From the NCBI RefSeq assembly GCF_001447385.1, contig NZ_LLWQ01000125.1, positions 60 to 64,059 on the forward strand: 64,000 nucleotides of DNA, written 5' to 3'. A program made the position numbers and the translations under genes. Positions within the stretch are counted from its first letter, which is position 1. Every line of letters begins with the position of its first letter. Of the stretch, positions 28,319-39,868 are shown in pieces. Under the pieces are notes generated by a model. That model was not told where the DNA came from, ran no database searches, and saw nothing but the letters and a program-made list of their open reading frames with translations. The stretch is from Paracoccus sp. MKU1 (lineage in GTDB: Bacteria > Pseudomonadota > Alphaproteobacteria > Rhodobacterales > Rhodobacteraceae).

Positions 28319-29673
28319 TGCGCGGCCTCTCCTTTTGCTTTGACCCAAATTAGCAGAACCAGCGCCAGAAGGAACATCACGATGAGCGGAGAGATGCCGA
28401 GCCGTTGGTTTCCGGTCACATCCGTCACCGTGGCGATCAGCAAGGGCGCGAGGAAAGCCGTCGCCTTGCCCGACAGCGCGTAGAGGCCGAAGGCCTCGGT
28501 GGCCCGTTCCGGCGTGGTGTGGCGCACCATCATGGTGCGGCTGGCCGATTGCAGCGCGCCCCCCGCGCCGCCGATCAGCGCGCCGCAAAGGAAGAACAGC
28601 GCATCGGGCAGACGCGAGCCCTCGGCCAGCGGCAGGCCCAGGACCTGCTGGCGGCTCATGCCGGTGACGAGGATGCAGACGACGATCAGGACCAGCGTGC
28701 AGGCGACGATCACCGGTTTCGGCCCCCAGCGCCGGTCGGCGCGGCCGCCGATCCAGCTGATGACGGCGGCCGAGACGGCGCTGACCACGCCGAAGACCCC
28801 GGCCAGGAACACCGGCCAGCCCAGCACCGTGCCGGCATAGACCCCGCCGAAGGCGTAAAGCGCGTTCAGCGCATCGCGCGAGAACATGGACGAGGCCAGC
28901 CAGGCCGCCAGCGAATGCCGGTGCCGCAGGCTGGCGAGCAGCCGGCCCAGTTCCGCCATGGCCGCGCCCAGATGCAGCGGCCGGCGCGGCCCCGGCGTCT
29001 CGGGCACCCAAAGCGCGAAGGGGATCATGAAGGCCAGATACCACAGCGCCGTGAACGGCCCCACGGCCCGCGTGCCCTCACGCAGCGCCGGATCAAGGCC
29101 CAGCACCGGCGCGATGCCCAGCATGGTGCGGCCGGTCTGGGCGTTCTCGGCCAGAAGCAGCAGCACCGCGGCCAGCGCGATGACGCCGCCGAGATAGCCG
29201 AAGGCGAAGCCCGAGCCCGAGACGCGGCCGATCTCGTCATGCGGCGCCAGCCCGGGCAGCAGGGCATTGGTGAAGATGGTGGCGAATTCCATGCCGATCA
29301 GCCCGATGCCGAAGCTGACGATGGCCAGATGCAGGTTCGGCTGGTCCGGCATCAGGAACCACAGGCCCCAGGACCCCGCCATGTAGAAGGCCGAGAACAC
29401 CCAGACCCAGACCAGCCGCCGCCCGGTATTGTCGGCGATGGCGCCCAGCACCGGGGCCAGGACCGCGATGATGATCCCGCAGATGCCCAGCCCGTAGCCC
29501 CAGAGCGACTGGGCCGCGGCGCCCGCCGCCTCGGGCGTCATGCCCTGCGCGGTATAGTGCTGGCGGGCGACCTCGGCGTAATAGACCGGGAAGATGAAGG
29601 TCATCAGCAGCGTCGCAAAGGGCTGGCTGGCCCAGTCGAAGAACCACCAGCCCCAGATGCGTTTGCGTTCCAT
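28315..29673 (-). CDS. UMF1-type (Atg22-like) major facilitator transporter
   Basis: The 452-residue inner-membrane protein has about 12 membrane segments. The opening MERKRIWGWWFFDWASQPFA is typical of the UMF1/Atg22-like family (PF11700-type), as is the ADNTGRRLVWVW loop. Yeast Atg22 exports amino acids from the vacuole; bacterial members are largely uncharacterised. It is first in a four-gene run (MFS, MepA, esterase-like protein, serine hydrolase) joined by overlapping start and stop codons. That suggests recovery or recycling of a cell-wall or peptide product, which is inference. Confidence 0.78.
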   Translation of the reverse strand: MERKRIWGWWFFDWASQPFATLLMTFIFPVYYAEVARQHYTAQGMTPEAAGAAAQSLWGYGLGICGIIIAVLAPVLGAIADNTGRRLVWVWVFSAFYMAGSWGLWFLMPDQPNLHLAIVSFGIGLIGMEFATIFTNALLPGLAPHDEIGRVSGSGFAFGYLGGVIALAAVLLLLAENAQTGRTMLGIAPVLGLDPALREGTRAVGPFTALWYLAFMIPFALWVPETPGPRRPLHLGAAMAELGRLLASLRHRHSLAAWLASSMFSRDALNALYAFGGVYAGTVLGWPVFLAGVFGVVSAVSAAVISWIGGRADRRWGPKPVIVACTLVLIVVCILVTGMSRQQVLGLPLAEGSRLPDALFFLCGALIGGAGGALQSASRTMMVRHTTPERATEAFGLYALSGKATAFLAPLLIATVTDVTGNQRLGISPLIVMFLLALVLLIWVKAKGEAAQ

Positions 29674-29739
29674 GCCGCGTCCCTCTTGCCCCCGGGCTGT
29701 GCCCGTCCCGCAGCCCGCGCGCATAAGGCCCCAGCCGGT

Positions 29740-30312
29740 TCAGGCTGGCAAGTCCGGATTCCGCTCGCCCGGCAGGATCGGCGGCAGCACCGGCGGCCAG
29801 GGACGCTCGGCATCCGCGGCGATCCAGGATTGCACCCAGCCCGGCAGTTCGGGGCTGACCGGATCGCGCCCGGCCGCCTGCATCAACCGCGCCGGTGCGA
29901 CGATGCCCTGGGCCGAGGTGATGGCGCCGCGCAGCAGCATGTGGTTGCAGCACTCGCCCGCCCGCCACATGCTTTGCTCCATGTAAAGAAAGCGTGCGTC
30001 CCAGCCTAGGGTGCGCGAGACCATGGTGAAGCGGTTGAAGGCCCTGATCCGGCGGCGATAGCGCACCGTGTTCCCCGCCACGGTGATGCCCCAGCCGTTC
30101 CGGCGCATGGTGTCGACGATCCCGGTGCGGACCGCCATCGGCAGCCGCCCGAGGTCGTAAAGCGTCAGGGTGCGGCCGTTGTTCAGCTCGATCCAGGGAT
30201 CCAGGTCCCAGGGCCAGCAGCGATGGGTCGAGACATGCGCGTCCAGCACCCCGATCCGGGGACTGCTGCGGAACTTCAGCACCTCCTTGGCAAAGCGGAA
30301 GATGGGATACAT
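29740..30312 (-). CDS. Acyl-CoA thioesterase-like protein (hot-dog fold, THEM6-like)
   Basis: The 190-residue protein contains the hot-dog pattern of 4HBT-type thioesterases: HVSTHRCWPWDLDPWIELNNGRTLTLYDLGR, then GWGITVAGNTVRYRRRIRAFNRFTMVSRTLGWDARFLYMEQSMWR. The DLDPWIELNNGRTLT stretch takes the place of the catalytic D-x-N-x-H of 4HBT enzymes. It probably hydrolyses a fatty acyl or aryl thioester, but no substrate can be read. The start at 30312 gives MYPIFRFAKE. It is a single gene, divergent from yggT. Confidence 0.7.
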   Translation of the reverse strand: MYPIFRFAKEVLKFRSSPRIGVLDAHVSTHRCWPWDLDPWIELNNGRTLTLYDLGRLPMAVRTGIVDTMRRNGWGITVAGNTVRYRRRIRAFNRFTMVSRTLGWDARFLYMEQSMWRAGECCNHMLLRGAITSAQGIVAPARLMQAAGRDPVSPELPGWVQSWIAADAERPWPPVLPPILPGERNPDLPA

Positions 30313-30455
30313 GGGCGGCTTCTCCTGCCTTGGGCACCGGAGCGGGCTAGCGGCGGTCCGCCGGGGCGTCAATCGGAACGCTGCGGCCGTGCTTGCTGCT
30401 TGCGCAACGCGGATGCCTGCCTTACCTGTCCACGGAACAGCCGGAAGGGAATGGA

Positions 30456-30749
30456 ATGGGCACCCTCTACGAAGCCTTGATGCTGATACTCGATGTGGTC
30501 TGGTTCGTGATGATCGCCCATATCATCATGTCATGGCTGATCAACTTCCAGGTGCTGAACCTGCGCCAGCCGCTGATCTGGCAGGTCTGGAGCGGGCTGA
30601 ACCGCCTGCTGGAGCCGATCTATGCGCCGGTGCGGTCCATCCTGCCGAATACCGGCGGGCTGGATCTGGCGCCGCTGGTGGTATTCATCATCATCATCAT
30701 CCTGCAACGCGCGCTCGCCAATAACGCCGGCTTCTTCTACGGCTTCTAG
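30456..30749 (+). CDS. YggT-family membrane protein
   Basis: The 97-residue protein has two hydrophobic hairpins typical of YggT (PF02325): LMLILDVVWFVMIAHIIMSW with the I-M-S-W turn, then LNRLLEPIYAPVRSILPNTGGLDLAPLVVFIIIIIL. The P-x-Y-x-P-V-R-x-x-L-P motif is diagnostic. YggT proteins are linked to osmotic and membrane functions but have no firm biochemical role. GGAAGGGA lies upstream of ATG 30456. RecQ follows after 2 bp, so the two are probably co-transcribed. Confidence 0.85.
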   Translation: MGTLYEALMLILDVVWFVMIAHIIMSWLINFQVLNLRQPLIWQVWSGLNRLLEPIYAPVRSILPNTGGLDLAPLVVFIIIIILQRALANNAGFFYGF

Positions 30750-30751
30750 CC

Positions 30752-32785
<2,034 letters not shown>

Positions 32786-32849
32786 GCGCGGCCAGGGCCA
32801 TAAGCGGCATCGCCAGCGGCGCGGCGGGCCGCCCTTCGTCCTTGCAGCC

Positions 32850-35800
32850 TTATTCCTGCGCGGCGGCGCGGGCGCGGTCCTCGGGGCTGGGCATGGGATC
32901 GCCCTCGGGCGGACGGACCGCGAAGACGGCACAGTAAAGCGCCGGGACGAAGATCAGCGTTACCAGCGTGCCGGCGATGATGCCGCCCATCATGGCGAAG
33001 GCCATCGGCCCCCAGAACACCTGGCGCGAGATCGGGATCAGCGCCAGGCTGGCCGCCGCCGCCGTCAGCAGGATCGGGCGGGCGCGGCTGTCCGATGCCT
33101 CGAACACCGCGTCCCATTTCGCATGGCCCTTGGCGATCAGGACCTGGATCTCATGCACCAGGATGACAGAGTTGCGGATCAGGATGCCGATCAGCGCCAG
33201 GATGCCGAGAATGGCCACGAAGCCCATCGGCACGCCAAAGGGCAACAGTGCTGCGACCACGCCGATCAGCCCCAGCGGTGCGGCGGCAAAGACGATGAAG
33301 GACAGCCGGAAACCCTGCATCTGCATCATCACCAGCGCCGCCATGATCAGCAGCATGATCGGCACCACCGCCGCGATCGGCTCCTGGCTTTCGGCCGATG
33401 TCTCGACCGTGCCGCCGACGACGACCTTGACCCCTGGCGGCAATCCGGCCTGGAAGCGCGCGACCTTTTCGGCCAGCGCCTCGACCAGCGTAGCGGGCTG
33501 GTCCTTGCTGGCGATGTCGGCCTTGATCGTCACCGTCGGCAAGCCGTCGCGCTGCATGATCAGCGGTTGCTCGGTGTCGTATTCCAGCTTGGCCAGCGAG
33601 GCGAGCGGGATCGGTGTGCCGGTCGGCGTCGCCAGTTGCAGGTTCTGGATCGATTCCAGCGATTCGCGATCCGCCTGCGAGCCGCGGGCGATGACGTCGA
33701 TCAGGAAGATCCCGTCGCGCAGCTGGGTGATGGTGCGGCCGTTGAAGGTGCCCGACAGCGCCCCCGAGATATCCTCGTTGGTCAGGCCCAGCCGGCGGGC
33801 CTGGTCCTGGTTCACCTGCAACCGCACCACGCGGGCCGGCTCGTTCCAGTCCAGCGCGATGTCGCGCAGCCGCGGCTCGGTCGCCAGCACCGCGGCAAGG
33901 TCGCGTGCCGCGTCGCGCGCCTGGTCCAGATCGGGCGACGAGACGCGGTATTGCACCGGCTTGCCGACCGGCGGCCCGATTTCCAGGTTCTTGACATAGA
34001 TGTCGGTGCCGATCAGCTCGCGCCCGGCGAATTCGACCAGCCGCGCCTTGAGCCGGTCGCGCGCCGCCAGATCGGGGGTCTGGATCACGATCTGGCCCAT
34101 ATAGGGGCCGGGCGTGGGCACATCCATCGACAGGATGAAGCGCGGCGCGCCGCGCCCGACATAGGTGGTCCAGAATAGCGCGTCCCGTTCCTCGGCCAGC
34201 ATCGCCTCGATCCTGGCCATGTCCGTATCGGTCTTGGCGATCGAGGCATTGGCGCGCTCGGTCACGTCCACGATGATCTCGGTCCGGTCCGAGGTCGGGA
34301 AGAACTGCTGCTCGACGAAGCGCATGCCCAGCACCGAAACGGCAAAGACCGCCAGGGTGATGGCGATGGTCAGCCATTTGTGGCGCATGCCCCACAGCAG
34401 CAGGCCATGGAACTGCCGGCGCAGCCAGCTTGGCCGTTCGGATTTATGCGCCATGGTCGCAGGCAGCATGGTGACGCCCAGCAGCGGCGCGAACAGCACG
34501 GCGACGATCCAGCTGACGATCAGCGAGACGGCGATCACCACGAACAGCGAAAAGGTGAACTCGCCCGCCGCGGAACTGTTCAACCCGATGGGGATGAAGC
34601 CCGCCACCGTCACCAGCGTGCCGGTCAGCATCGGGAAGGCGATGGAGCTCCAGGCATGGCTGGCGGCGCGTTCCAGGCTGTCGCCGACCTCCAGCCGCGA
34701 GATCATCGTCTCGATGGCGATCATCGCGTCGTCGACCAGCAGCCCCAGCGCGATGATCAGCGCCCCGAGCGAGATGCGTTGCAGCGTGATTCCATAGATG
34801 TCCAGCACGACGAAGGTGATCGCCAGCACCAGGGGGATGGTCAGCGTCACCACGAAGCCGGCGCGCAGGCCCAGGCTGACGAAGCTGACCAGCAGCACGA
34901 TGGCCACCGCCTCGGCCAGGGCCTGGACGAAATGGCCGACGGCCTCGTCCACCACATGCGGCTGGTCGGCGAACTTGGCCATCTCGATGCCGATGGGCAG
35001 ACCGCGCGCCACCTCGGCCATCAGCGCATCGACCTCCTGGCCGAATTCCAGGATGTTGCCGCCCTCGCGCATGCCGATCTGAAGGCCGACCGCCTCCTTG
35101 CCGTTATAGCGGAACAGCGCGCTCGGCGGGTCCTCGTAGCCGCGGGTGACGGTGGCCACGTCGCCGATGTTGAAGAAACGGTCGCCGACCCGCAGGTTCA
35201 CCGCGGCGATCGAGGCCGCGTCGTCGAACTGCCCGCCGACGCGCACCAGCACCTGCTCGGGCCCGGCCTGCACGATCCCCGAGGGCGAGATCGCGTTTTG
35301 CAGCGCCAGCGTCTGCACCACCTGGTTGTGGTTCAGGCCCAGCGAGGCCAGCCGTGCGGTCGAGAATTCCAGATAGATCTGTTCCTTCCGCACCCCCAGG
35401 AGCGCGGTCTTGCCCGCCATGGGCAGCGCCTGCACCTGCTTGCGGATGTCCTCGACCCGGTCGCGCAGCTCGCGCTGGGTAAAGCCGTCCGAGGTGAAGG
35501 CGTAGATGTTGCCGAACACGTCGCCGAAATCGTCGTTGAACTGGAAGCCCTGGAACTCCTGCGGAAATTCCGGGCGGATGTCCGACATCATGTTGCGCAC
35601 GCGCTTCCAGACCTCGGGCACCTGCGGGCCGCGGATCGTCGGGTCCAGCTCCAGATAGACCACCGACTGGCCCGGCATGGTGACCGAGCGGGTGAATTTC
35701 AGCTCGTCCAGCTCCTCGAGCCTGGTCTCGATCCGGGTCGTGACCTGGTCCAGCGTGTCCTCGATGGTGGCGCCGGGCAGCGAGGCGCTGATCACCATGA

Positions 35801-35945
35801 TCTTGATGGTGAAATTCGGATCCTCCTCGCGGCCGAGGCGCAGATAGCTGAGCGTGCCCGCCACCATCGAGACGATCAGCAGGAACCACACCAGCGAGCG
35901 GTGATGCAGCGCCCAGTCGGACAGGTTGAAGCCGCGATTGGTCAT
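32850..35945 (-). CDS. RND multidrug/solvent efflux pump (HAE1 family)
   Basis: The 1031-residue inner-membrane transporter has 12 membrane segments and two large periplasmic loops, as in AcrB/MexB. Visible landmarks are the opening LVWFLLIVSMVAGTLSYLRLGREEDPNFTIKIM, the central helices ALIIALGLLVDDAMIAIETM (proton-relay D-D near residue 405), and ILGILALIGILIRNSVILVHEI near 930. The ligand is unknown. The start overlaps the stop of the adaptor gene upstream (ATGA), and two different adaptors precede it. Confidence 0.9.
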   Translation of the reverse strand: MTNRGFNLSDWALHHRSLVWFLLIVSMVAGTLSYLRLGREEDPNFTIKIMVISASLPGATIEDTLDQVTTRIETRLEELDELKFTRSVTMPGQSVVYLELDPTIRGPQVPEVWKRVRNMMSDIRPEFPQEFQGFQFNDDFGDVFGNIYAFTSDGFTQRELRDRVEDIRKQVQALPMAGKTALLGVRKEQIYLEFSTARLASLGLNHNQVVQTLALQNAISPSGIVQAGPEQVLVRVGGQFDDAASIAAVNLRVGDRFFNIGDVATVTRGYEDPPSALFRYNGKEAVGLQIGMREGGNILEFGQEVDALMAEVARGLPIGIEMAKFADQPHVVDEAVGHFVQALAEAVAIVLLVSFVSLGLRAGFVVTLTIPLVLAITFVVLDIYGITLQRISLGALIIALGLLVDDAMIAIETMISRLEVGDSLERAASHAWSSIAFPMLTGTLVTVAGFIPIGLNSSAAGEFTFSLFVVIAVSLIVSWIVAVLFAPLLGVTMLPATMAHKSERPSWLRRQFHGLLLWGMRHKWLTIAITLAVFAVSVLGMRFVEQQFFPTSDRTEIIVDVTERANASIAKTDTDMARIEAMLAEERDALFWTTYVGRGAPRFILSMDVPTPGPYMGQIVIQTPDLAARDRLKARLVEFAGRELIGTDIYVKNLEIGPPVGKPVQYRVSSPDLDQARDAARDLAAVLATEPRLRDIALDWNEPARVVRLQVNQDQARRLGLTNEDISGALSGTFNGRTITQLRDGIFLIDVIARGSQADRESLESIQNLQLATPTGTPIPLASLAKLEYDTEQPLIMQRDGLPTVTIKADIASKDQPATLVEALAEKVARFQAGLPPGVKVVVGGTVETSAESQEPIAAVVPIMLLIMAALVMMQMQGFRLSFIVFAAAPLGLIGVVAALLPFGVPMGFVAILGILALIGILIRNSVILVHEIQVLIAKGHAKWDAVFEASDSRARPILLTAAAASLALIPISRQVFWGPMAFAMMGGIIAGTLVTLIFVPALYCAVFAVRPPEGDPMPSPEDRARAAAQE

Positions 35946-37042
35946 GGTGTCACGCTGCGTCCCACGGATTGGCCCTCGGTCAGGGAATGGATGCCGCGGA
36001 TCACCACCTCCTCGCCCGGGGTCAGGCCCGAGGCGATGGTGAGGCGCCCGGCGATCGGCGGGCCCAGGGTCTCGATCCGGCGCCGGGAGACGGTGCCCTG
36101 GTCGCCGTCGCGGCTGACCACCCAGACGTATTCGGCGCCGTCGCGCTCGAGGATGGCGGCCCGGGGCAGGACCAGCCGCGCGGCGGCGGCGCCGGCGGGG
36201 CGGGCCCGCACCAGCGCCCCCAGACGCAGATCGGCATCGTCGCCAAGCGCAAGATGGATGCGCCGCGTCCGGGTTGCGGCATCCGCCACCGGCTCGATCT
36301 GCGAGACCGTCGCCGGCAGGATGCGCCCGGGGTCGTTTTCCGTCCAGACTTCGTAGGGGTCGCCCTGCCTGACGCGTGACAGCACGATGTCGGGCAGGTC
36401 GATCACCGCTTCTATGCCGTCCTGGGTGGAAAGCCGCAGCACCGGCTCTCCGGCGCTGACCACGGCGCCGGCATTGACGAAAACCGCGCTGATCACCCCG
36501 TCGAAGGGCGCGCGCATTTCGGCGAAGCCCTCGGCGTCGCGGGCGCGGACCAGTTCGGACTGCGCCTGTTGCTCGGCGGCCTGGGCCGCGGCCAGCGCGC
36601 GCTCGGCCTGCTCCAGCTGCGCGGTCGAGGCGACGTTGCGCCGGGCCAGCGCCCGGGTGCGCTCGGCCGTGGCCTGGGCGGTGCGCAATTCCACCTGCGC
36701 CGCCTCGACCGCGGCCTGGGCGGCGCGGACATCGCCTTGCAGATCGTCTGGATTGAGCGTGGCCAGCACCTCGCCTTGGCGGACGACGTCGCCGATATCG
36801 ACATTGCGCGCCGTCACCCGGCCAAGGGTCTGGAAACCCAGGGAAACCTCGATCCGGGCGGCGATCACGCCGGGGATGGTGTGGCCGGCAGCCTGCGTGT
36901 CGCTGACAAGGATGCTGACCACCGGGCGGGGGGTGGCGGCGGTTTCGGCCTTCGGCTTCTGCCAGGGCAGGCTGAAGCCGGCCGCGCCGCCGGCGAGTGC
37001 GATCAGGAACAGCAGTGCGGGGATCAGGGACTTGCGCATCAT
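35942..37042 (-). CDS. RND periplasmic adaptor (membrane fusion) protein, second copy
   Basis: The 366-residue protein has an N-terminal signal/anchor (MRKSLIPALLFLIALAGGAAGF), the lipoyl half LGRVTARNVDIGDVVRQGEVLATLNPDD, an Ala/Gln/Glu coiled-coil hairpin (about 95-165), a second half AEMRAPFDGVISAVFVNAGAVVSAGEPV, and a beta-barrel and C-terminal region. It joins the RND pump to an outer-membrane channel. It overlaps both the neighbouring adaptor and the pump (ATGA on each side). Confidence 0.87.
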   Translation of the reverse strand: MMRKSLIPALLFLIALAGGAAGFSLPWQKPKAETAATPRPVVSILVSDTQAAGHTIPGVIAARIEVSLGFQTLGRVTARNVDIGDVVRQGEVLATLNPDDLQGDVRAAQAAVEAAQVELRTAQATAERTRALARRNVASTAQLEQAERALAAAQAAEQQAQSELVRARDAEGFAEMRAPFDGVISAVFVNAGAVVSAGEPVLRLSTQDGIEAVIDLPDIVLSRVRQGDPYEVWTENDPGRILPATVSQIEPVADAATRTRRIHLALGDDADLRLGALVRARPAGAAAARLVLPRAAILERDGAEYVWVVSRDGDQGTVSRRRIETLGPPIAGRLTIASGLTPGEEVVIRGIHSLTEGQSVGRSVTP

Positions 37043-38151
37043 TCCTGCCTCGCCGCTGGGGATGCGTTCGTGACCTGGCGGCCGGGATAGAGCATTTGCG
37101 ACCCGGCCCCGACCACGGTCTGCCCGGGTTCGATCCCGGCGCCGAGGATCACCGTGCCATTGGCGAACCGCTCGATCTGGACCGGCGCCAGCGAGACGCG
37201 GTTGTCGCTGTCCACCCGCCAGACGGCCGGCTGGCCATCCACCGAGGTCAGTGCCGTCCAAGGCACGGCGATGCCGCTTCCGGCAGGGAAATGCACCGCC
37301 CCCCGCACCGCCGCGCCCAGCAGGCTGGCAGTCGGCGGGGCGTTGTCGATCTCGGCCCGCACCGTGACCGAGCCGGTGGCGGGATCGACCAAAGGTGCGA
37401 TTTCCGTGACATGCGCGGTCATGTGAAGATCGGGAAAGTCGATCCCCGTCAGCGTCACCGGCGCGCCGATCGCATCGCGCAGCAGCGGCGTGTCCGGGGT
37501 CTGGAACACGGCTTCGCGCCCCGTCGCCGAAGCCAGCGAGATCACCGCCTGCGCCGCCCCGACGATTTGCCCAGGCTCGGCCCGGCGCGCGGTGACAATG
37601 GCATTGCTGGGTGCGCGGATCACCGTATCCTCCAGCGCACGCTGGGCCTGGCCCAGGGCCGAGCGCGCCTGCGCCAGTCCGCCGCTGGCAGCCGACAGGG
37701 CCTGGCTTGCCGCGTCAAGGGCAGCGCGCGTGCCGACGCCGCGGTTCAGCATCGCATCGGCGCGCTCAAGCGCCTGGCGGGCCTGGGCCTCTGCCGCCTC
37801 GGCCGAGGCGACTGCCGCCTGGGCCACGCGCAGCGCCTGCTCCTGTTGCAGCGGATCGGTCCGGGCCAGCGCCTGTCCCTGGGTGACGCGGTCGCCCTCG
37901 CGCACCAAGACTTCGGTGACGCGTCCGCCCAGGCGGAAGCCGATATCGACGCTGTCCTTGGCCTGGATGGCTCCGGTCAGGGCGGCGTCAAAGGTCAGCT
38001 CGGTGCGCTCGACCCGCACGAACTCCACCCGCAGGGGAGGCTGGGCCAGGGCCGGCAGGGCCGCGGCAAGCAGCGCGAGAATCAGCAGGGGCAGGCGCGG
38101 CACGGTTGTGCGGCGCTCTGACCCTTTGTCCGTTTCCGATCGGATGCTCAA
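37039..38151 (-). CDS. RND periplasmic adaptor (membrane fusion) protein, first copy
   Basis: The 370-residue adaptor has a signal-like segment (RLPLLILALLAAALPALAQ), lipoyl half GGRVTEVLVREGDRVTQGQALARTDP, an Ala-rich coiled coil, and the half VIRAPSNAIVTARRAEPGQIV. It is the first gene of the adaptor-adaptor-pump operon. I chose TTG at 38151 because AGGAG lies 8 bp upstream; a GTG 48 bp further on is a weaker option. Two non-identical adaptors for one pump suggest a hetero-oligomeric adaptor, as in MdtABC-like or TriABC systems (inference). Confidence 0.83.
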   Translation of the reverse strand: MSIRSETDKGSERRTTVPRLPLLILALLAAALPALAQPPLRVEFVRVERTELTFDAALTGAIQAKDSVDIGFRLGGRVTEVLVREGDRVTQGQALARTDPLQQEQALRVAQAAVASAEAAEAQARQALERADAMLNRGVGTRAALDAASQALSAASGGLAQARSALGQAQRALEDTVIRAPSNAIVTARRAEPGQIVGAAQAVISLASATGREAVFQTPDTPLLRDAIGAPVTLTGIDFPDLHMTAHVTEIAPLVDPATGSVTVRAEIDNAPPTASLLGAAVRGAVHFPAGSGIAVPWTALTSVDGQPAVWRVDSDNRVSLAPVQIERFANGTVILGAGIEPGQTVVGAGSQMLYPGRQVTNASPAARQE

Positions 38152-38183
38152 ATTCGTTGCTCCTGAAATGACCCCGAGCGACA

Positions 38184-38199
38184 GGGCTTGCGCAAGCCC
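38184..38199. promoter_or_regulatory. Operator-like palindrome upstream of the RND operon
   Basis: GGGCTTGCGCAAGCCC is a perfect 16-bp palindrome centred about 40 bp upstream of the first adaptor start. It lies where a TetR- or MarR-type repressor site would be expected, but it could also be a terminator stem for the fliP transcript. No regulator gene is adjacent. Confidence 0.4.
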
Positions 38200-38322
38200 C
38201 CGGCCCGGCCGCTACCGCCGGTGGTCTGCGACAAGCGAATGCGGCATCCCGCCGGATGTCCGAGCCGCCGCATCAGGGTGCATTCGGCGATTCTGGCCCG
38301 GAACGCCCGGCGGAACGGCCCG

Positions 38323-39051
38323 CTATTGATAGCTTCGCACCAGCGCGGCTGCAATCATGCCCCAGCCGTCGACGACGACAAAGAATGCCAGCTTGAAGGG
38401 TAGGGCGACCACCACCGGCGGCACCATCATCATGCCCATCGACATCAGCACCGCCGAAACCACCAGGTCGATGATGAGAAAGGGCAGCGCGACCAGAAAG
38501 CCGATTTCGAAGGCGCGCTGGATCTCGCTGAGCATGAAGGCCGGGATCAGCAGTGACAACCGGTCGGGCGGGGCCCCGGGATCGGGCGCGACATCGGCAA
38601 GGGTGGCCAGCATTTCGGGATCGGTGCGGTGCTCCATGAAGCCGCGGAAGGGCGCGATGCCGCGCTCGAAGGCCTGTTCGACGGTGATCCGACCGTCGCG
38701 CAGCGGCGCGCCGGCGACCTCCCAGGCCTCGGTCAGCACCGGGTTCATCACGAACCAGGTCAGGAACATGGCCAGGCTGACGATCAGCATGTTCGGCGGC
38801 GATTGCTGCAATCCCAGCGATTGGCGCAGGATCGACAGCACCGTCACGATGAAGGGAAAGCAGGTCACCATGATGGCGATGCCCGGCGCCAGAGACAGCG
38901 CCGTCATCACCGCCAGCAGCGTGATCGCATGCCGGCCGACGCCGCCGGTGACCGCGTCGAGGCTTGCCGTGTCGATCAGCGGCAGGTCCTGCGCCGCCCC
39001 CGTCTGGGGCAGCAGCGCCGCAAGGGCAAGGCCAAGGACGAGCCGGATCAC
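38323..39051 (-). CDS. fliP: Flagellar export gate protein FliP
   Basis: The 242-residue protein has a cleavable signal (residues 1-20) and the FliP pattern: LAPGIAIMVTCFPFIVTVLSILRQSLGLQQSPPNMLIVSLAMFLTWFVM and a C-terminal VVSAVLMSMGMMMVPPVVVALPFKLAFFVVVDGW. FliP forms the core of the flagellar export gate with FliQ and FliR. FliQ is not found in this window. The GTG start overlaps the fliN stop (GTGA), making fliF-fliH-fliN-fliP one leftward operon. Confidence 0.92.
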   Translation of the reverse strand: MIRLVLGLALAALLPQTGAAQDLPLIDTASLDAVTGGVGRHAITLLAVMTALSLAPGIAIMVTCFPFIVTVLSILRQSLGLQQSPPNMLIVSLAMFLTWFVMNPVLTEAWEVAGAPLRDGRITVEQAFERGIAPFRGFMEHRTDPEMLATLADVAPDPGAPPDRLSLLIPAFMLSEIQRAFEIGFLVALPFLIIDLVVSAVLMSMGMMMVPPVVVALPFKLAFFVVVDGWGMIAAALVRSYQ

Positions 39052-39305
39052 GATGCGCTGGCCGGGCCGAGGATGCGGACGCAAAGCCGGTTGTCGGTCT
39101 CGTCGCCTGCCACAAGCTCGCCCCGGGCGATGACCTTGTCGCCGACGCAGATCTCGACGCCGTCCGACATGTCCTGGTCGAGCGTCAGGATGTCGTTCGG
39201 CCGCAGGCGCGAAAGCTCGGCGACGGTAAGTTGCGTGCCGCCCAGCCGGATGGTGATTTCCACTTGGATCTGGTCGGTTGCGATCAGGCTTGCAAGGTCG
39301 TCCAT
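39048..39305 (-). CDS. fliN: Flagellar motor switch protein FliN-like
   Basis: The 85-residue protein consists almost only of the SpoA (surface presentation of antigens) domain: IQVEITIRLGGTQLTVAELSRLRPNDILTLDQ and VEICVGDKVIARGELVAGDETDNRLCVRI. This is the FliN/FliM C-terminal fold of the switch complex. It lacks the longer N-terminus of E. coli FliN, as is common in alphaproteobacteria. It is 2 bp from fliH and overlaps fliP. Confidence 0.85.
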   Translation of the reverse strand: MDDLASLIATDQIQVEITIRLGGTQLTVAELSRLRPNDILTLDQDMSDGVEICVGDKVIARGELVAGDETDNRLCVRILGPASAS

Positions 39306-39307
39306 AC

Positions 39308-39868
39308 TCAGTCCTCGGTCTCGATGTCGTCAATGATGGCCTTCAGCCCGGTGGTGACGAGCGAAGGGTCGAAGGTGATCGTGCCCTGGCCGCCGACCAG
39401 TTCGACCATGTCCCGCCCCGCCGGAAGGTTCTCGATCCGCACCTGGGGAAATCGCGCGCTGTCGAGGCAATCAGCGAGGTCCGGGTGCAGATCGCCGGGG
39501 CATCGCACGATCAATGCCCGCTCCGGTGCGTGCTCGACGATCCGCGCCACCTCCTCGGCCAGCGCGACCCGCAGCCGTTCCTTTTCCGAGCGGGGGCCGA
39601 GCAGGTCCACGATGGCATGCAGGACCGGGGTCAGCGCGCCGAGAACATCCCGGCGCAGCGCGGCCTCCCGCTCCTGGCTGGCCTGGATCTCCTGGCGAAG
39701 ACCGGCCAGCGCCCGGGTCAGCGCATCGAGGCTGATCTCGCGGCCGTCCTCCAGGCCCTTCTCGTAACCGTGCCGAAAGGCTTCCTCGCGCCCGATCGCG
39801 GCGGCCATTTGCGCGGCTTCCGCGGGGCCGGAGGAAAAGGAATCGAGGCGCAGCAGGGCCGGTCTCAT
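39308..39868 (-). CDS. fliH: Flagellar assembly protein FliH-like
   Basis: The 186-residue cytoplasmic protein has a GYEKGLEDGRE-type helix near residue 35, a long Ala/Glu-rich coiled coil (about 50-110) and a FliH-like C-terminal domain with RALIVRCPGDLHPDLADCLD. FliH regulates the FliI export ATPase. It sits between fliF and fliN with an ATGA overlap to fliF, where FliH normally lies after fliG. FliG and FliI are not in this window. Confidence 0.7.
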   Translation of the reverse strand: MRPALLRLDSFSSGPAEAAQMAAAIGREEAFRHGYEKGLEDGREISLDALTRALAGLRQEIQASQEREAALRRDVLGALTPVLHAIVDLLGPRSEKERLRVALAEEVARIVEHAPERALIVRCPGDLHPDLADCLDSARFPQVRIENLPAGRDMVELVGGQGTITFDPSLVTTGLKAIIDDIETED

